Part shown: in pieces, positions 7,921 through 16,447 of the stretch | Layout of the letters: each line of letters opens with the position of its first letter | Numbering within the stretch: the first letter of the stretch is position 1 | Source of the DNA: DASQFQ01 sp963811595 | Lineage (GTDB): Bacteria; Actinomycetota; Thermoleophilia; Solirubrobacterales; Solirubrobacteraceae | DNA: 64,000 nt | Direction: 5' to 3' | NCBI GenBank assembly: GCA_963811595.1 | Contig: CAWERW010000015.1 | Span: forward strand, 372,001 to 436,000 | Notes under the pieces: generated by a model | Seen by the model: the letters and a program-made list of their open reading frames with translations, nothing else | The model's database searches: none | What the model was told of the DNA's origin: nothing | Program-made: the position numbers and the translations under genes

Positions 7921-8607
7921 TCATCGGACGGAGCGGGCGATCGCGAGCGCCCGCGACTTGGGTACGTCGGCCTCGAGACGCAGCGTGAGCTCGCCGCGCT
8001 CCCAGAGCAAGGTCGGGCCGGCCAGCCGCGCCGGGGCGTCGCGGACGTTCCCGGCGGGGTCGACGTAGAACAGGACGTGCGGGGCGCCGCCGAGCCAGTA
8101 GCCCGGCTCGCCGTCGACCTCCACGGGCTCGACCGTCGTGTCCGGGCCGGTCACCTTCTTGATCAGGTCCGGGCTCGTGCTCCCGCGGAACTGCGTGAAC
8201 AGCGCGCGCGGCTCGTCGTAGAAGAGCGTGAGGAACTCGCCGTCGCGGTACACCGAGTCGGGCTTCCCGAGCTCGCCGGGCACGAGGGCGCCCGCCGGCA
8301 GCGGGACGCGCTCGCCGAGGCTGAGCGTGGACGGCGCCGGCTTCGGCGTCTCCGGCACGCGCTCGATCCGCACGCCCTGGATGCCCAGCCAGCGGAGCAC
8401 GGCGCTGCGCGCGGAGGGGACCGCGGCCACGCCGCCGAGCAGGAGCACGAGGGCGGCGAGCGGGATCGCCACCCGCGGGCGCCAGCGCCGCCGCGGCGCG
8501 GCGGCCTCCGGCTCGGCCCGCAGCCGCGCGATCACCGCGGGCGCCACGTCCGGCTCGGCCGGGAAGTCGACATGCGCGGCGAGCTCTTGCAGGCGCGTCT
8601 CGATCAC
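7921..8607 (-). CDS. membrane-anchored putative anti-sigma factor
   Basis: A 228-residue protein starting at GTG 8607, coupled to the ECF sigma gene by a GTGA overlap. A cytoplasmic N-terminal part of about 50 residues (IETRLQELAAHVDFPAEPDVAPAVIARLRAE) is followed by one transmembrane helix (VAIPLAALVLLLGGVAAV) and an extracytoplasmic domain of about 155 residues. This is the usual anti-sigma topology. The N-terminal part lacks the HxxxCxxC zinc motif, so it is not a ZAS-type anti-sigma factor; the assignment rests on topology and position. The outer domain ends in LTLRLEADVPKSRALAIARSV, resembling the sensor-like C-termini of such proteins in related actinobacteria. Confidence 0.65.
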   Translation of the reverse strand: MIETRLQELAAHVDFPAEPDVAPAVIARLRAEPEAAAPRRRWRPRVAIPLAALVLLLGGVAAVPSARSAVLRWLGIQGVRIERVPETPKPAPSTLSLGERVPLPAGALVPGELGKPDSVYRDGEFLTLFYDEPRALFTQFRGSTSPDLIKKVTGPDTTVEPVEVDGEPGYWLGGAPHVLFYVDPAGNVRDAPARLAGPTLLWERGELTLRLEADVPKSRALAIARSVR

Positions 8608-9131
8608 CGCGCCACCTCCTCGCGCAGCTCCGCCTCGAGCCGGGCCAGCGCGCGCGAGAGCCGCGACTTGACCGTCCCGGCGCGCCACCCGAGCGCCGCC
8701 GCCGTCTCGGCCTCGTTCAGCCCGAGCAGGTAGCGGCAGGCCACGACCTGCCGGTGCTCCTCGCGCAGCGTGTCGATCGCGCCGAGCAGCTGCGCGCGCT
8801 GCTCCTGGGCGAGGAGCGCCGCCTCCGGAGACGGGGCCGCGCCGCCGGAGGGGCGCTCCTCGGCCAGGTTGAGCTCGAAGCGCGTGCGCCGGCCGGCCGC
8901 GCGGCGCTTGTTGCGCGCCTCGTTGGCCACGATCGCCAGCAGCCACGGCCGGAACGGCGCGTCCTCGCGGAAGCGGTCCAGCGCGCGATACGCCTTGACG
9001 AAGGCGTCCTGCACGACCTCTTCGGCGTCGGCGGCCGAGCCCGTGATGACGTATGCGGTGCGGAAAGCGATCCCCTGGTGGTCGCGGACGAGCTGCTCGT
9101 AGTCGTTGAGATCCCGTGGTCGGCCCACCAC
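8604..9131 (-). CDS. ECF-family RNA polymerase sigma factor
   Basis: A 175-residue group 4 sigma factor. Region 2 (residues about 12-75) includes DHQGIAFRTAYVITGSAADAEEVVQDAFVKAYRALDRF and the PWLLAIVANEARNKRR segment; region 4 (about 115-170) includes LREEHRQVVACRYLLGLNEAETAAALGWRAGTVKSRLSRALARLEAELRE, the helix-turn-helix that reads the -35 element. Tandem GTG codons at 9131 and 9128 are both possible starts. It begins a three-gene operon with an anti-sigma-like membrane protein and a small membrane protein, and is divergent from typA with a gap of only about 60 bp. The regulon cannot be predicted here. Confidence 0.92.
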   Translation of the reverse strand: MVGRPRDLNDYEQLVRDHQGIAFRTAYVITGSAADAEEVVQDAFVKAYRALDRFREDAPFRPWLLAIVANEARNKRRAAGRRTRFELNLAEERPSGGAAPSPEAALLAQEQRAQLLGAIDTLREEHRQVVACRYLLGLNEAETAAALGWRAGTVKSRLSRALARLEAELREEVAR

Positions 9132-9190
9132 GACCCCTTCTACACCGGCCGCGAGAACCCGGTTCCCGCTCGGGCGTCTAGCCTCAGGTG

Positions 9191-11038
9191 GTGCCCGCCA
9201 CCCGCGACGACCTCCGCAACGTCGCCATCGTCGCCCACGTCGACCATGGCAAGACGACCCTCGTGGACGCCATGCTCTGGCAGTCCGGCGCGTTCCGCGC
9301 CAACCAGGACGTCGCCGATCGCGTCATGGACTCGATGGACCTCGAGCGCGAGAAGGGCATCACGATCCTCGCCAAGAACACGTCGGTCCGCTACCGCGAC
9401 GTCAAGCTCAACATCATCGACACCCCCGGCCACGCCGACTTCGGCGGGGAGGTCGAGCGCGGGCTGACGATGGTCGACGGCATCCTGCTGCTCGTCGACG
9501 CGTCCGAGGGGCCGCTGCCGCAGACGCGGTTCGTGCTGCGCAAGGCGCTCGAGGCGCGGCTGCCGGTGATCCTCGTCGTCAACAAGGTGGATCGCCCGGA
9601 CGCGCGCATCGCCGAGGTGGTCGACGAGGTCTACGAGCTGTTCCTCGACCTCGACGCCGACGAGTCGCAGATCGAGTTCCCGATCGTCTACTGCAACGCG
9701 AAGGCCGGGCGAGCGGGGCTCGCGGCGGACCCCGACGCGCTCGGCGAGGACCTGGGCCCGCTGATGGACCTGCTGCTCGAGCACATCCCGGCGCCGTCCT
9801 ACGAGCCCGACCACCCGCTGCAGGCGCACGTCACGAACCTCGACGCGTCGCCCTACGTCGGCCGGCTCGCGCTCTGCCGCGTACGCAACGGGACGATCCG
9901 CAAGGGCCAGCCGATCGCCTGGTGCCGCGCCGACGGCACGATCGCGAACGCGCAGGTCGGCGAGCTCTACGTCACCGACGCGCTCGACCGCGTCGACGCC
10001 GAGGAGGCCGGGCCGGGCGAGATCATCGCCGTCGCCGGCATCGCCGAGGTCACGATCGGCGAGACGCTCGCCGACCGCGACGACCCGCGGGCGCTGCCCG
10101 TGATCACGGTCGACGAGCCGTCGCTGGCGGTCACCATCGGCATCAACACGTCGCCGCTCGCCGGCCAGGACGGCGGCAAGCTGACCGCCCGCCAGGTCCG
10201 CGACCGGCTCGAGCAGGAACTGGTCGGCAACGTCTCGCTGCGCGTGGGCGACACCGAGCGCCCCGAGGTCTGGGAGGTCCAGGGCCGCGGCGAGCTGCAG
10301 CTCGCGATCCTCGTCGAGCTGATGCGCCGCGAGGGCTTCGAGCTCACCGTCGGCCAGCCCCAGGTGCTCACGCGCGAGATCAACGGCAAGATCCACGAGC
10401 CGCTCGAGCGCATGACGATCGACGTCCCGGAGGACTACGTCGGCGTCGTCACGCAACTGCTCGCGCTGCGCAAGGGCCGCATGGAGCACATGGTCAACCA
10501 CGGCACCGGCTGGGTGCGGATGGACTACCTCGTTCCCGCCCGCGGGCTGATCGGCTTCCGCACCGAGTTCCTCACCGAGACGCGCGGCACCGGCCTCATC
10601 CACCACGTCTTCGAGCGCTGGGAGCCGTGGGCGGGCGAGCTGCGCACGCGCCCCAGCGGCGCGCTCGTCGCCGACCGCCGCGGCACCGCGGCCCAGTTCG
10701 CGCTGATGAACCTGCAGGAGCGCGGGACGATGTTCGTCGGGCCCGGCGAGGAGGTCTACGAGGGCATGATCGTCGGCGAGAACGCCCGCGCCGACGACCT
10801 CGACGTCAACGCCGTGCGCGAGAAGCACCTCACCAACATCCGCTCCTCGACCTCCGAGGTCCTGGTGCGGCTCGTGCCGCACCGCCAGCTGTCGCTGGAC
10901 CAGGCGCTCGAGTTCCTCCGCGAGGACGAGTGCGTCGAGGTGACCCCGGAGCGCGTGCGGCTCCGCAAGGTCATCCTCGAGCGCACCGAGCGCGTGAAGG
11001 CGGGCCGCCGGGCCCGCGCGAACGCGGCTCCTGTCTGA
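9191..11038 (+). CDS. typA: ribosome-associated translational GTPase TypA/BipA
   Basis: EF-G-like GTPase that binds the ribosome and helps 50S assembly and stress adaptation. About 615 residues, the usual length. G motifs are intact: AHVDHGKTT (P-loop), REKGITI (switch I), DTPGH (G3) and NKVD (G4). Later segments GRGELQLAILVELMRREG, MVNHGTGWVRMDY and RGLIGFRTEFLTETRGTG are TypA-specific. GTG codons at 9188 and 9191 are alternatives; a TAGCCT box at 9179-9184 ends 6 nt before the second one, so I favour 9191 with leaderless translation. Convergent with a DEAD-box helicase across a long palindrome. Confidence 0.95.
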   Translation: MPATRDDLRNVAIVAHVDHGKTTLVDAMLWQSGAFRANQDVADRVMDSMDLEREKGITILAKNTSVRYRDVKLNIIDTPGHADFGGEVERGLTMVDGILLLVDASEGPLPQTRFVLRKALEARLPVILVVNKVDRPDARIAEVVDEVYELFLDLDADESQIEFPIVYCNAKAGRAGLAADPDALGEDLGPLMDLLLEHIPAPSYEPDHPLQAHVTNLDASPYVGRLALCRVRNGTIRKGQPIAWCRADGTIANAQVGELYVTDALDRVDAEEAGPGEIIAVAGIAEVTIGETLADRDDPRALPVITVDEPSLAVTIGINTSPLAGQDGGKLTARQVRDRLEQELVGNVSLRVGDTERPEVWEVQGRGELQLAILVELMRREGFELTVGQPQVLTREINGKIHEPLERMTIDVPEDYVGVVTQLLALRKGRMEHMVNHGTGWVRMDYLVPARGLIGFRTEFLTETRGTGLIHHVFERWEPWAGELRTRPSGALVADRRGTAAQFALMNLQERGTMFVGPGEEVYEGMIVGENARADDLDVNAVREKHLTNIRSSTSEVLVRLVPHRQLSLDQALEFLREDECVEVTPERVRLRKVILERTERVKAGRRARANAAPV

Positions 11039-11236
11039 CGTCTGCGGCAGCGCCGCCGAACGTCAACGGCGGCTGGGTGGGGAGGGTGTCCGGGAGGCGG
11101 TGCCGAGTTTCTGCGCCCTGGACGGTCCGCGACGGGGCGAGGGCGCAGAAACTCGGCTCGCACCGCGCGCCCCTCCCCCCGGGCTTCCCCTCAATGCGGC
11201 CGTTGACGTCCGCCGGCGCTGCCGCGGACGCCTGAC
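11033..11236. repeat. ~200 bp nested palindromic element, copy 1, between convergent genes
   Basis: The whole interval between the stops of typA and the helicase can fold on itself. The outer arms (about 11040-11071 and 11200-11230) pair at 29 of 32 positions and include GCGGCAGCGCC and its complement. The core is an 18 bp perfect inverted repeat, GCCGAGTTTCTGCGCCCT at 11102-11119 with its complement at 11140-11157, with G/C-rich arms in between. The left motif CGAACGTCAACGGCG (11057-11071) and the right block starting CCCCTCAATGCGGCCG (11187-11213) recur at 29.05-29.17 kb. Possibly a MITE/REP-like element also acting as a bidirectional terminator. No coding capacity is apparent. Confidence 0.75.
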
Positions 11237-12433
11237 TTACCGCCGGTTGTCGCGCGCGCGGCCGCGGCCGCGGTTGCGGCTGCCACCGCCGCCGCCGCCG
11301 ACCCGGGCCGGGGCGTGGCCGTTCTCCGCGCTCGTGTGGGCCGGGAACTCCAGCCCGAGGCGCTTGGCGATCGTGCCCATCTCGCGCGTCTGGTCGCCGA
11401 GGACGAACGTGATCGCGACGCCGTCGCGGCCCGCGCGGCCGGTGCGGCCCGTGCGGTGCACGTAGCCGTCCTGGTCCTCGGGCGCGTCGAAGTTGATGAC
11501 GTGGCTGACGTCGGCGACGTCGATGCCGCGGGCGGCGACGTCGGTCGCGATCAGCACGTCGACGTCCCAGCGCTCGAACGCGGCCAGCGCGCGCTCGCGC
11601 TGGTTCTGCGTCTTGTTGCCGTGGATCGCCATCGAGTCCACGCCGCGGGCCTTCAGGCGCTTGACGAGGCGGTCGGCGCCGCGCTTGGTGCGGACGAACA
11701 CGAGCGCGAGGTCGCGCTTGCCCTCGAGCTCGCGCACGAGCGCCTCGAGCTTGGCCTCGTGGAGGACCGTGACGAAGCGGTGCTCGACCTGCGCGGACTT
11801 CTGCTCGGTCGGCTTGTGCGTGTGGCGCCGCGCGTTGCGCGTGTACTCGCGCGCCAGGTCGCCGGGGGCGCCGGCGAGCGTGGCGGAGAACAGCAGCGTC
11901 TGGCGGCTGGACGGCGTGCGCTTGACGATCCGCTCGAGGTCGGGGCGGAAGCCCATGTCCATCATGCGGTCGGCCTCGTCGAGGACGAGGATGCGGATGC
12001 GGCCGAGGTCGATGTCGCCGCGCTGCATGAGGTCGAGCAGGCGGCCCGGCGTCGCGACCAGCAGGTGCGCCTTGCGGGCCAGCTTGGCCTGACGCTCGAT
12101 GCCGACGCCGCCGTAGACGGCGGCGACGCTGAGGCCTCGGGCCTCGGCGACGTCACGGGCGTCGTCGACGATCTGGCCGGCGAGCTCGCGCGTCGGGGCG
12201 AGGACGAGCGCCGCGGGGCGCGGGTCGTTCGCGCTCAGGCGCTCGAGGATGGGCAGGACGAAGGCGAGCGTCTTGCCGGAGCCGGTGGGCGACTCGGCGA
12301 GGACGTCGTGGCCCTCCAGCGCGTCGGGGATGACGAGCTTCTGTACGGCGAAGGGTTCGGTGATGCCGCGGCGCGCAAGCGCGCCCGTAGCGGCGGACGA
12401 CACGCCGAGATCGGCGAACGTTCGGGAAGACAT
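11237..12433 (-). CDS. DEAD-box ATP-dependent RNA helicase
   Basis: Unwinds RNA duplexes, probably in ribosome biogenesis or mRNA turnover. The 398-residue core has the Q motif (ITEPFAVQKLVIP), motif I SPTGSGKT, Ia PTRELAGQ, GG, Ib TPGRLLDLM, II DEAD, III SAT, IV LVFVRTKRGADRL, V ATDVAARGIDV and VI HRTGRTGRAG. The C-terminal tail is short and ends in a Gly-rich then Arg-rich stretch (VGGGGGGSRNRGRGRARDNRR), a typical RNA-binding tail. ATG 12433 is chosen because AGGAG lies upstream and the conserved SRTFADLGVS follows at once. CsdA/RhlE-like, but the subfamily is uncertain. Confidence 0.93.
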   Translation of the reverse strand: MSSRTFADLGVSSAATGALARRGITEPFAVQKLVIPDALEGHDVLAESPTGSGKTLAFVLPILERLSANDPRPAALVLAPTRELAGQIVDDARDVAEARGLSVAAVYGGVGIERQAKLARKAHLLVATPGRLLDLMQRGDIDLGRIRILVLDEADRMMDMGFRPDLERIVKRTPSSRQTLLFSATLAGAPGDLAREYTRNARRHTHKPTEQKSAQVEHRFVTVLHEAKLEALVRELEGKRDLALVFVRTKRGADRLVKRLKARGVDSMAIHGNKTQNQRERALAAFERWDVDVLIATDVAARGIDVADVSHVINFDAPEDQDGYVHRTGRTGRAGRDGVAITFVLGDQTREMGTIAKRLGLEFPAHTSAENGHAPARVGGGGGGSRNRGRGRARDNRR

Positions 12434-12518
12434 ATCGGTGCTGCTCCTGACAATGGTGATGCGGGAGATTCGAAAAGACCCGGACCACGCGGAGCGCACT
12501 CGAAGGCTCAAACCTCAC

Positions 12519-12535
12519 GGGTGACGGCGTCACCC
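12519..12535. promoter_or_regulatory. 17 bp palindrome GGGTGACG-g-CGTCACCC upstream of divergent genes
   Basis: In the 179 bp gap between the helicase and the propeller-FecR gene there is a perfect 8+8 inverted repeat with a one-base centre, 86 bp upstream of the helicase ATG and about 78 bp upstream of the GTG at 12613. Size and symmetry suit a dimeric repressor site. The regulator is unknown. The rest of the gap shows no gene. Confidence 0.35.
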
Positions 12536-12612
12536 ATGCCCTGCACGGTAGCAGCGTCCAACGTGCGGCCAGAAACATCAAGCCCAACCAGACCTCGGCC
12601 GACAACTATCCG

Positions 12613-14616
12613 GTGCCACGGAGGGTCACTCGCCACCTCGTCGCTGTGCTCGCCTCCGTGGCGGCCATCGCAGCCCTGCCCGCGTCCGCGTTCGCCGGCG
12701 TCACGGAGTTCACGACCGGCCTCGGCGTGGACAACACGCCGGCCGACATCGCCGCCGGCCCGGACGGCGCCCTCTGGTTCACCGAGCCCGGCCTGCTGCC
12801 CGCCATCGGCCGCATCACGACCAGCGGCGACATCACGCAGTACCCGGTCGCCCTGCTCCAGGAGCCGGGCGAGATCACAGCCGGCCCCGACGGCGCGCTG
12901 TGGTTCACCGAGCGCGGCCTGACCGAGAAGATCGGCCGCCTCGACCCCGCGGACGGCGACATCACGTACACGTCGCTCGACCCCGGCACGATCCCGACCG
13001 GGATCACCGCCGGCAAGGACGGCGCGCTCTACTTCGGCATGAGGGGCACGGCCAAGATCGGCCGCATCACGACCGCCGGCGAGGTCACCGAGTTCGACGC
13101 CCAGCTCTACGCGGGCGACACGCTCAACGACGTCGCCGCCGGCCCGGACGGCGATATCTGGTTCACCGTCGAGCACGAGCTGCCCATCGGCGCCGCCCGC
13201 ATCTGGGACGTCGCGAAGATCGGCCGCCTCTGCCCCGACGACGGCAGCGTCCAGCACTTCGACGGCGGCCTCAGCAGCATGCGGCCGAACCAGATCACGG
13301 CCGCCTCCGACGGCAAGCTCTACTTCACCGAGGCCGACGACCCCGCCGGCATCGGCCGCATCAAGTCCGACGGCTCGATCCAGGAGTACCGCACCGGTCT
13401 CGCCACCGACGCCGCGCCCGCCGGCATCGCCGAGGGCGGCGACGGCGCCCTCTGGTTCAGCTCTCCCGGACGCGTCGGGCGCCTGTGGGCGCCGGGCCAC
13501 GCCTTCACCGAGATCAACACGGCGACCAACTCGGCCGGCATCGCCCGCGGCCCCGACGGCAACGTGTGGTTCACCAGCAACGCCGGCATCAGCCGCGTCA
13601 CGGTCGCGCCGCGCGCCGAGCTCAAGCTCGAGCAGAAGAGCACCGCCGCCCGCCACGACCTCAACGACGGCGAGCTCGAGGCGACCGTCGCACCGAACTC
13701 GCAGCCGACCACCTTCCACGTCGAGTACGGGCCGGAGAAGGGCGAGTACGAGCAGCAGTCCGCGCCGCTCGACGCGGGCGACGGCGCCGACCCGGTCGAT
13801 GAGATCGTCGAGCTCGACCTCGAGCCGAGCTCGCACTACCACGCCCGCCTCGTCGCCACCAACGCCTCCGGCGAGGCGCGCTCCGACGACGTCGAGCTGT
13901 GGACGGACGCCGCGGGCCGGCTCAGCGACTTCGATCCCACGGTCCCGCCGATCGACGAGGTGCCCAAGCCCAGGCCCGAGACCGGGAAGCCGGCCGACAC
14001 CCCCGGCAACGGCCCCGTCGTCACGACGCCCCCGGCCGCGGACGGCCCGGTCGCCCCGCCGGTGCTCGGCGAGGCCGTCGTCGTGCGGCCGCTCAGCGGC
14101 GCCGTGCGCGTCAAGACCCCCGGCGCCGCGGGCTACACCCCGCTCGCCGCCGGCGCGAACCTCCCGGTCGGCACGCTCGTCGACACCCGCGCGGGCAGGA
14201 TCCGCCTGCAGAGCGCGCGCAACGCCCGCGGGCGCACCCAGTCCGGCACGTTCTGGGGCGGCGTCTTCCAGGTCCGTCAGAGCCGCCGCAGCCGCGGCAT
14301 GACCGCGCTGCACCTGCGCGGCGGCAGCTTCCGCCGTTGCGGCGCCCGCGCCGGCGTCTCCGTCCTGGCCCGCGAGTCGGGCGGCCGCCGCCGCATCGTC
14401 CGGCGCCTGTGGGGCAAGGACAAGCACTCGCGCTTCCGCACCCACGGCCGCGACAGCGTCGCCACCGTGCGCGGCACCCGCTGGTCGACCACCGACCGCT
14501 GCGACGGCACGGTGACCCGGGTGACCGAGGGCAAGGTGCTGGTCCGCGACCTGCACGCCAAGCGCAAGGTCCTGCTGTCCGCGGGCAGCGCCTACCTGGC
14601 ACGCCACCGGCGGTAA
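12613..14616 (+). CDS. secreted Vgb-like beta-propeller protein with FN3-like segment and C-terminal FecR domain
   Basis: A 667-residue exported protein. The signal peptide (PRRVTRHLVAVLASVAAIAALPASAFAG) starts from GTG 12613. Residues about 30-335 are seven or so propeller blades with the repeated signature GPDGALWFTEPG / GRITTSGDITQY / GITAGKDGALYF, as in virginiamycin B lyase (Vgb)-type propellers. Residues about 340-430 resemble a fibronectin-III module (TTFHVEYGPEKGEYEQQS, LEPSSHYHARLVATNASG). After a Pro-rich linker, residues about 490-667 look like a FecR domain (GAVRVKTPGAAGYTPLAAGANLPVGTLVDTRAGRIRLQSA, ATVRGTRW, TEGKVLVRD). The propeller alone does not prove lyase activity. Immediately followed by a CHASE2 protein; FecR and CHASE2 genes often travel together. 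Confidence 0.85.
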   Translation: MPRRVTRHLVAVLASVAAIAALPASAFAGVTEFTTGLGVDNTPADIAAGPDGALWFTEPGLLPAIGRITTSGDITQYPVALLQEPGEITAGPDGALWFTERGLTEKIGRLDPADGDITYTSLDPGTIPTGITAGKDGALYFGMRGTAKIGRITTAGEVTEFDAQLYAGDTLNDVAAGPDGDIWFTVEHELPIGAARIWDVAKIGRLCPDDGSVQHFDGGLSSMRPNQITAASDGKLYFTEADDPAGIGRIKSDGSIQEYRTGLATDAAPAGIAEGGDGALWFSSPGRVGRLWAPGHAFTEINTATNSAGIARGPDGNVWFTSNAGISRVTVAPRAELKLEQKSTAARHDLNDGELEATVAPNSQPTTFHVEYGPEKGEYEQQSAPLDAGDGADPVDEIVELDLEPSSHYHARLVATNASGEARSDDVELWTDAAGRLSDFDPTVPPIDEVPKPRPETGKPADTPGNGPVVTTPPAADGPVAPPVLGEAVVVRPLSGAVRVKTPGAAGYTPLAAGANLPVGTLVDTRAGRIRLQSARNARGRTQSGTFWGGVFQVRQSRRSRGMTALHLRGGSFRRCGARAGVSVLARESGGRRRIVRRLWGKDKHSRFRTHGRDSVATVRGTRWSTTDRCDGTVTRVTEGKVLVRDLHAKRKVLLSAGSAYLARHRR

Positions 14617-14623
14617 CCACGCC

Positions 14624-16447
14624 ATGGTCCGGGGCAGGGACACCATGGCGATCCTGGTCGCGACACTCGCCGCGATCGCGCTGGCGCTCGTGGCCAAGGA
14701 CGCGGCCCTGCTCGACGGCATCGAGGACGAGACCGTCGCGATGCGCTTCCAGGCGCGCGGCGACCACGTGCCCAAGGACGTCGCGGTCGTCGCCATCGAC
14801 GACGTCACGTTCTCCGACCTCGAGCAGCAGTGGCCGTTCCCGCGCTCGCTGCACGCGCGCGCGGTCGACGCGCTGCGCAAGGCCGGCGCGCGCCGGATCG
14901 TCTACGACGTCCAGTTCACCGAGCCGACCACCGAGCGCGAGGACCTGAAGCTGTTCAACGCGATCGAGCGCGCGAACGGGGTGGTGCTCGCGACGACGGA
15001 GACCGACGGCCGCGGTGGCACGAACGTGCTGGGCGGCGACGAGAACGTGACCGCCGCGCGGGCGCACACCGCGGCCGCGAACCTCGAGACCGACCGCGGC
15101 GGCGTCATCCACCGCTTCCCCTACTCGGCCGGCGGGCTGCGCAGCGTCGCGGTCGTCACCGCCGAGCTGGCCCGCGGCCGCCCCTTCCCCACGAAGCCGT
15201 TCGACGACGGCGAGGCATGGATCGACTACGCCGGCCCGCGCGGCACCGTGCCGACGTACCACTTCTCCGACCTCGTCAACGGCCGTGTCGACCCCGAGAA
15301 GCTGCGCAACCGCATCGTGGTGATCGGCGCGAGCGCGCCGACGCTCCAGGACGTCCACGCGACCCCGACCGCCAGCGACCAGCTGATGTCGGGGCCGGAG
15401 ATCCAGGCCAACGCGATCTCGACCGCGCTGCGCGGGATGCCGCTGCGCGACGCGCCGGACTGGACGGGCGTGCTCGCCCTGCTGCTGCTCGGCGCGCTGC
15501 CCGGGCTCGCGCACCTGCGCATGCGCGGCCTGCGCGCCGCCGCGGTCACGCCGGTCGCCGCGCTCGCGTTCGCGGCGGTCGTGCAGGTCACGTTCACCGC
15601 CGGCCTCGTGATCACCGCGACCTACCCGCTGCTCGCGCTCGCGCTCGGCACGCTCGGCACGATGAGCGCGGCGTTCGTCACCGAGCGCCGCGAGCGCCGC
15701 CGCGTCGCGGCCGAGAACGACGTGCTCGAGGAGCGCGTGCACGAGCGCACCACGCAGCTGCGCGAGAGCCAGCTCGAGATCGTGCAGCGCCTCAGCCAGG
15801 CGGCGGAGTCGCGCGACGGCGACACCGGCGAGCACATCCACCGCATCAGCCGCATGACCTACCTGCTCGCGCGCCGGATCGGGCTGCCCGAGCCCGAGGC
15901 CGAGCTGATCGGCCACGCCAGCGCGATGCACGACGTCGGCAAGATCGGCATCCCCGACCGCGTGCTGCTCAAGCCCGGCAAGCTCGACGCGGAGGAGTGG
16001 GAGATCATGCAGTCCCACACCACGGTCGGCGGCACGATCCTCGAGGGCTCCTCCTCACCGCTGCTGCAGCAGGCCCACGAGATCGCGCTGACACATCACG
16101 AGCGCTGGGACGGCAGCGGCTACCCGGCGGGCCTGAAGGGCGAGGAGATCCCGCTCGCCGCGCGCATCACCTCGGTCTGCGACGTCTTCGACGCGCTGCG
16201 CTCGCGCCGCCCCTACAAGGAGCGGTGGCCGCTGGAGGAGACGCTGGCGGAGCTGGAAGCGCAGCGGGGCCGCCAGTTCGACCCCGCGCTCGTCGACGCG
16301 TTCCTCGCGCTCGCGCCGACGCTCGGGCCCGACCTCGTGCAGGAGGACGAGCCGAGCATCGGCGTGCTCACGTTCGCTCAGTCGACGGCGGCCGGCACGA
16401 CCGAGCGGACCCACTCGCGCAGGACGTCGCCGCCCACGCGGGCGTAG
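14624..16447 (+). CDS. CHASE2-sensor HD-GYP protein (probable cyclic-di-GMP phosphodiesterase)
   Basis: A 607-residue membrane receptor. An N-terminal transmembrane helix (MAILVATLAAIALALVAKDAAL) leads to an extracytoplasmic CHASE2 domain at about 30-275 (VVAIDDVTF, WPFPRSLHARAVDALRKAGAR, VVIGASAPTLQDVHATP, MSGPEIQANAISTALRG). Three C-terminal helices at about 285-360 and a short coiled linker (ENDVLEERVHERTTQLRESQLEIVQRL) reach an HD-GYP domain: HD at about residue 435 (AMHDVGKIGIPD) and HHERWDGSGYPAGLKGEEIP near 490. All HD-GYP residues are present, so degradation of c-di-GMP is likely. ATG 14624 is listed; ATG 14645, preceded by CAGGGA, is a plausible later start. The last 70 bp overlap the convergent protease gene. 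Probably works with the FecR protein upstream. Confidence 0.9.
   Translation: MVRGRDTMAILVATLAAIALALVAKDAALLDGIEDETVAMRFQARGDHVPKDVAVVAIDDVTFSDLEQQWPFPRSLHARAVDALRKAGARRIVYDVQFTEPTTEREDLKLFNAIERANGVVLATTETDGRGGTNVLGGDENVTAARAHTAAANLETDRGGVIHRFPYSAGGLRSVAVVTAELARGRPFPTKPFDDGEAWIDYAGPRGTVPTYHFSDLVNGRVDPEKLRNRIVVIGASAPTLQDVHATPTASDQLMSGPEIQANAISTALRGMPLRDAPDWTGVLALLLLGALPGLAHLRMRGLRAAAVTPVAALAFAAVVQVTFTAGLVITATYPLLALALGTLGTMSAAFVTERRERRRVAAENDVLEERVHERTTQLRESQLEIVQRLSQAAESRDGDTGEHIHRISRMTYLLARRIGLPEPEAELIGHASAMHDVGKIGIPDRVLLKPGKLDAEEWEIMQSHTTVGGTILEGSSSPLLQQAHEIALTHHERWDGSGYPAGLKGEEIPLAARITSVCDVFDALRSRRPYKERWPLEETLAELEAQRGRQFDPALVDAFLALAPTLGPDLVQEDEPSIGVLTFAQSTAAGTTERTHSRRTSPPTRA

Noticed and set aside
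8604..9131. Autoregulated ECF promoter upstream of the sigma gene
   Set aside because: The short gap to typA holds only the typA TAGCCT box; no -35/-10 pair recognisable as ECF-type was found.
12613..14616. Virginiamycin B lyase as a resistance gene
   Set aside because: Only the propeller is shared; length, extra domains and secretion differ from antibiotic-inactivating Vgb, so resistance is not supported.
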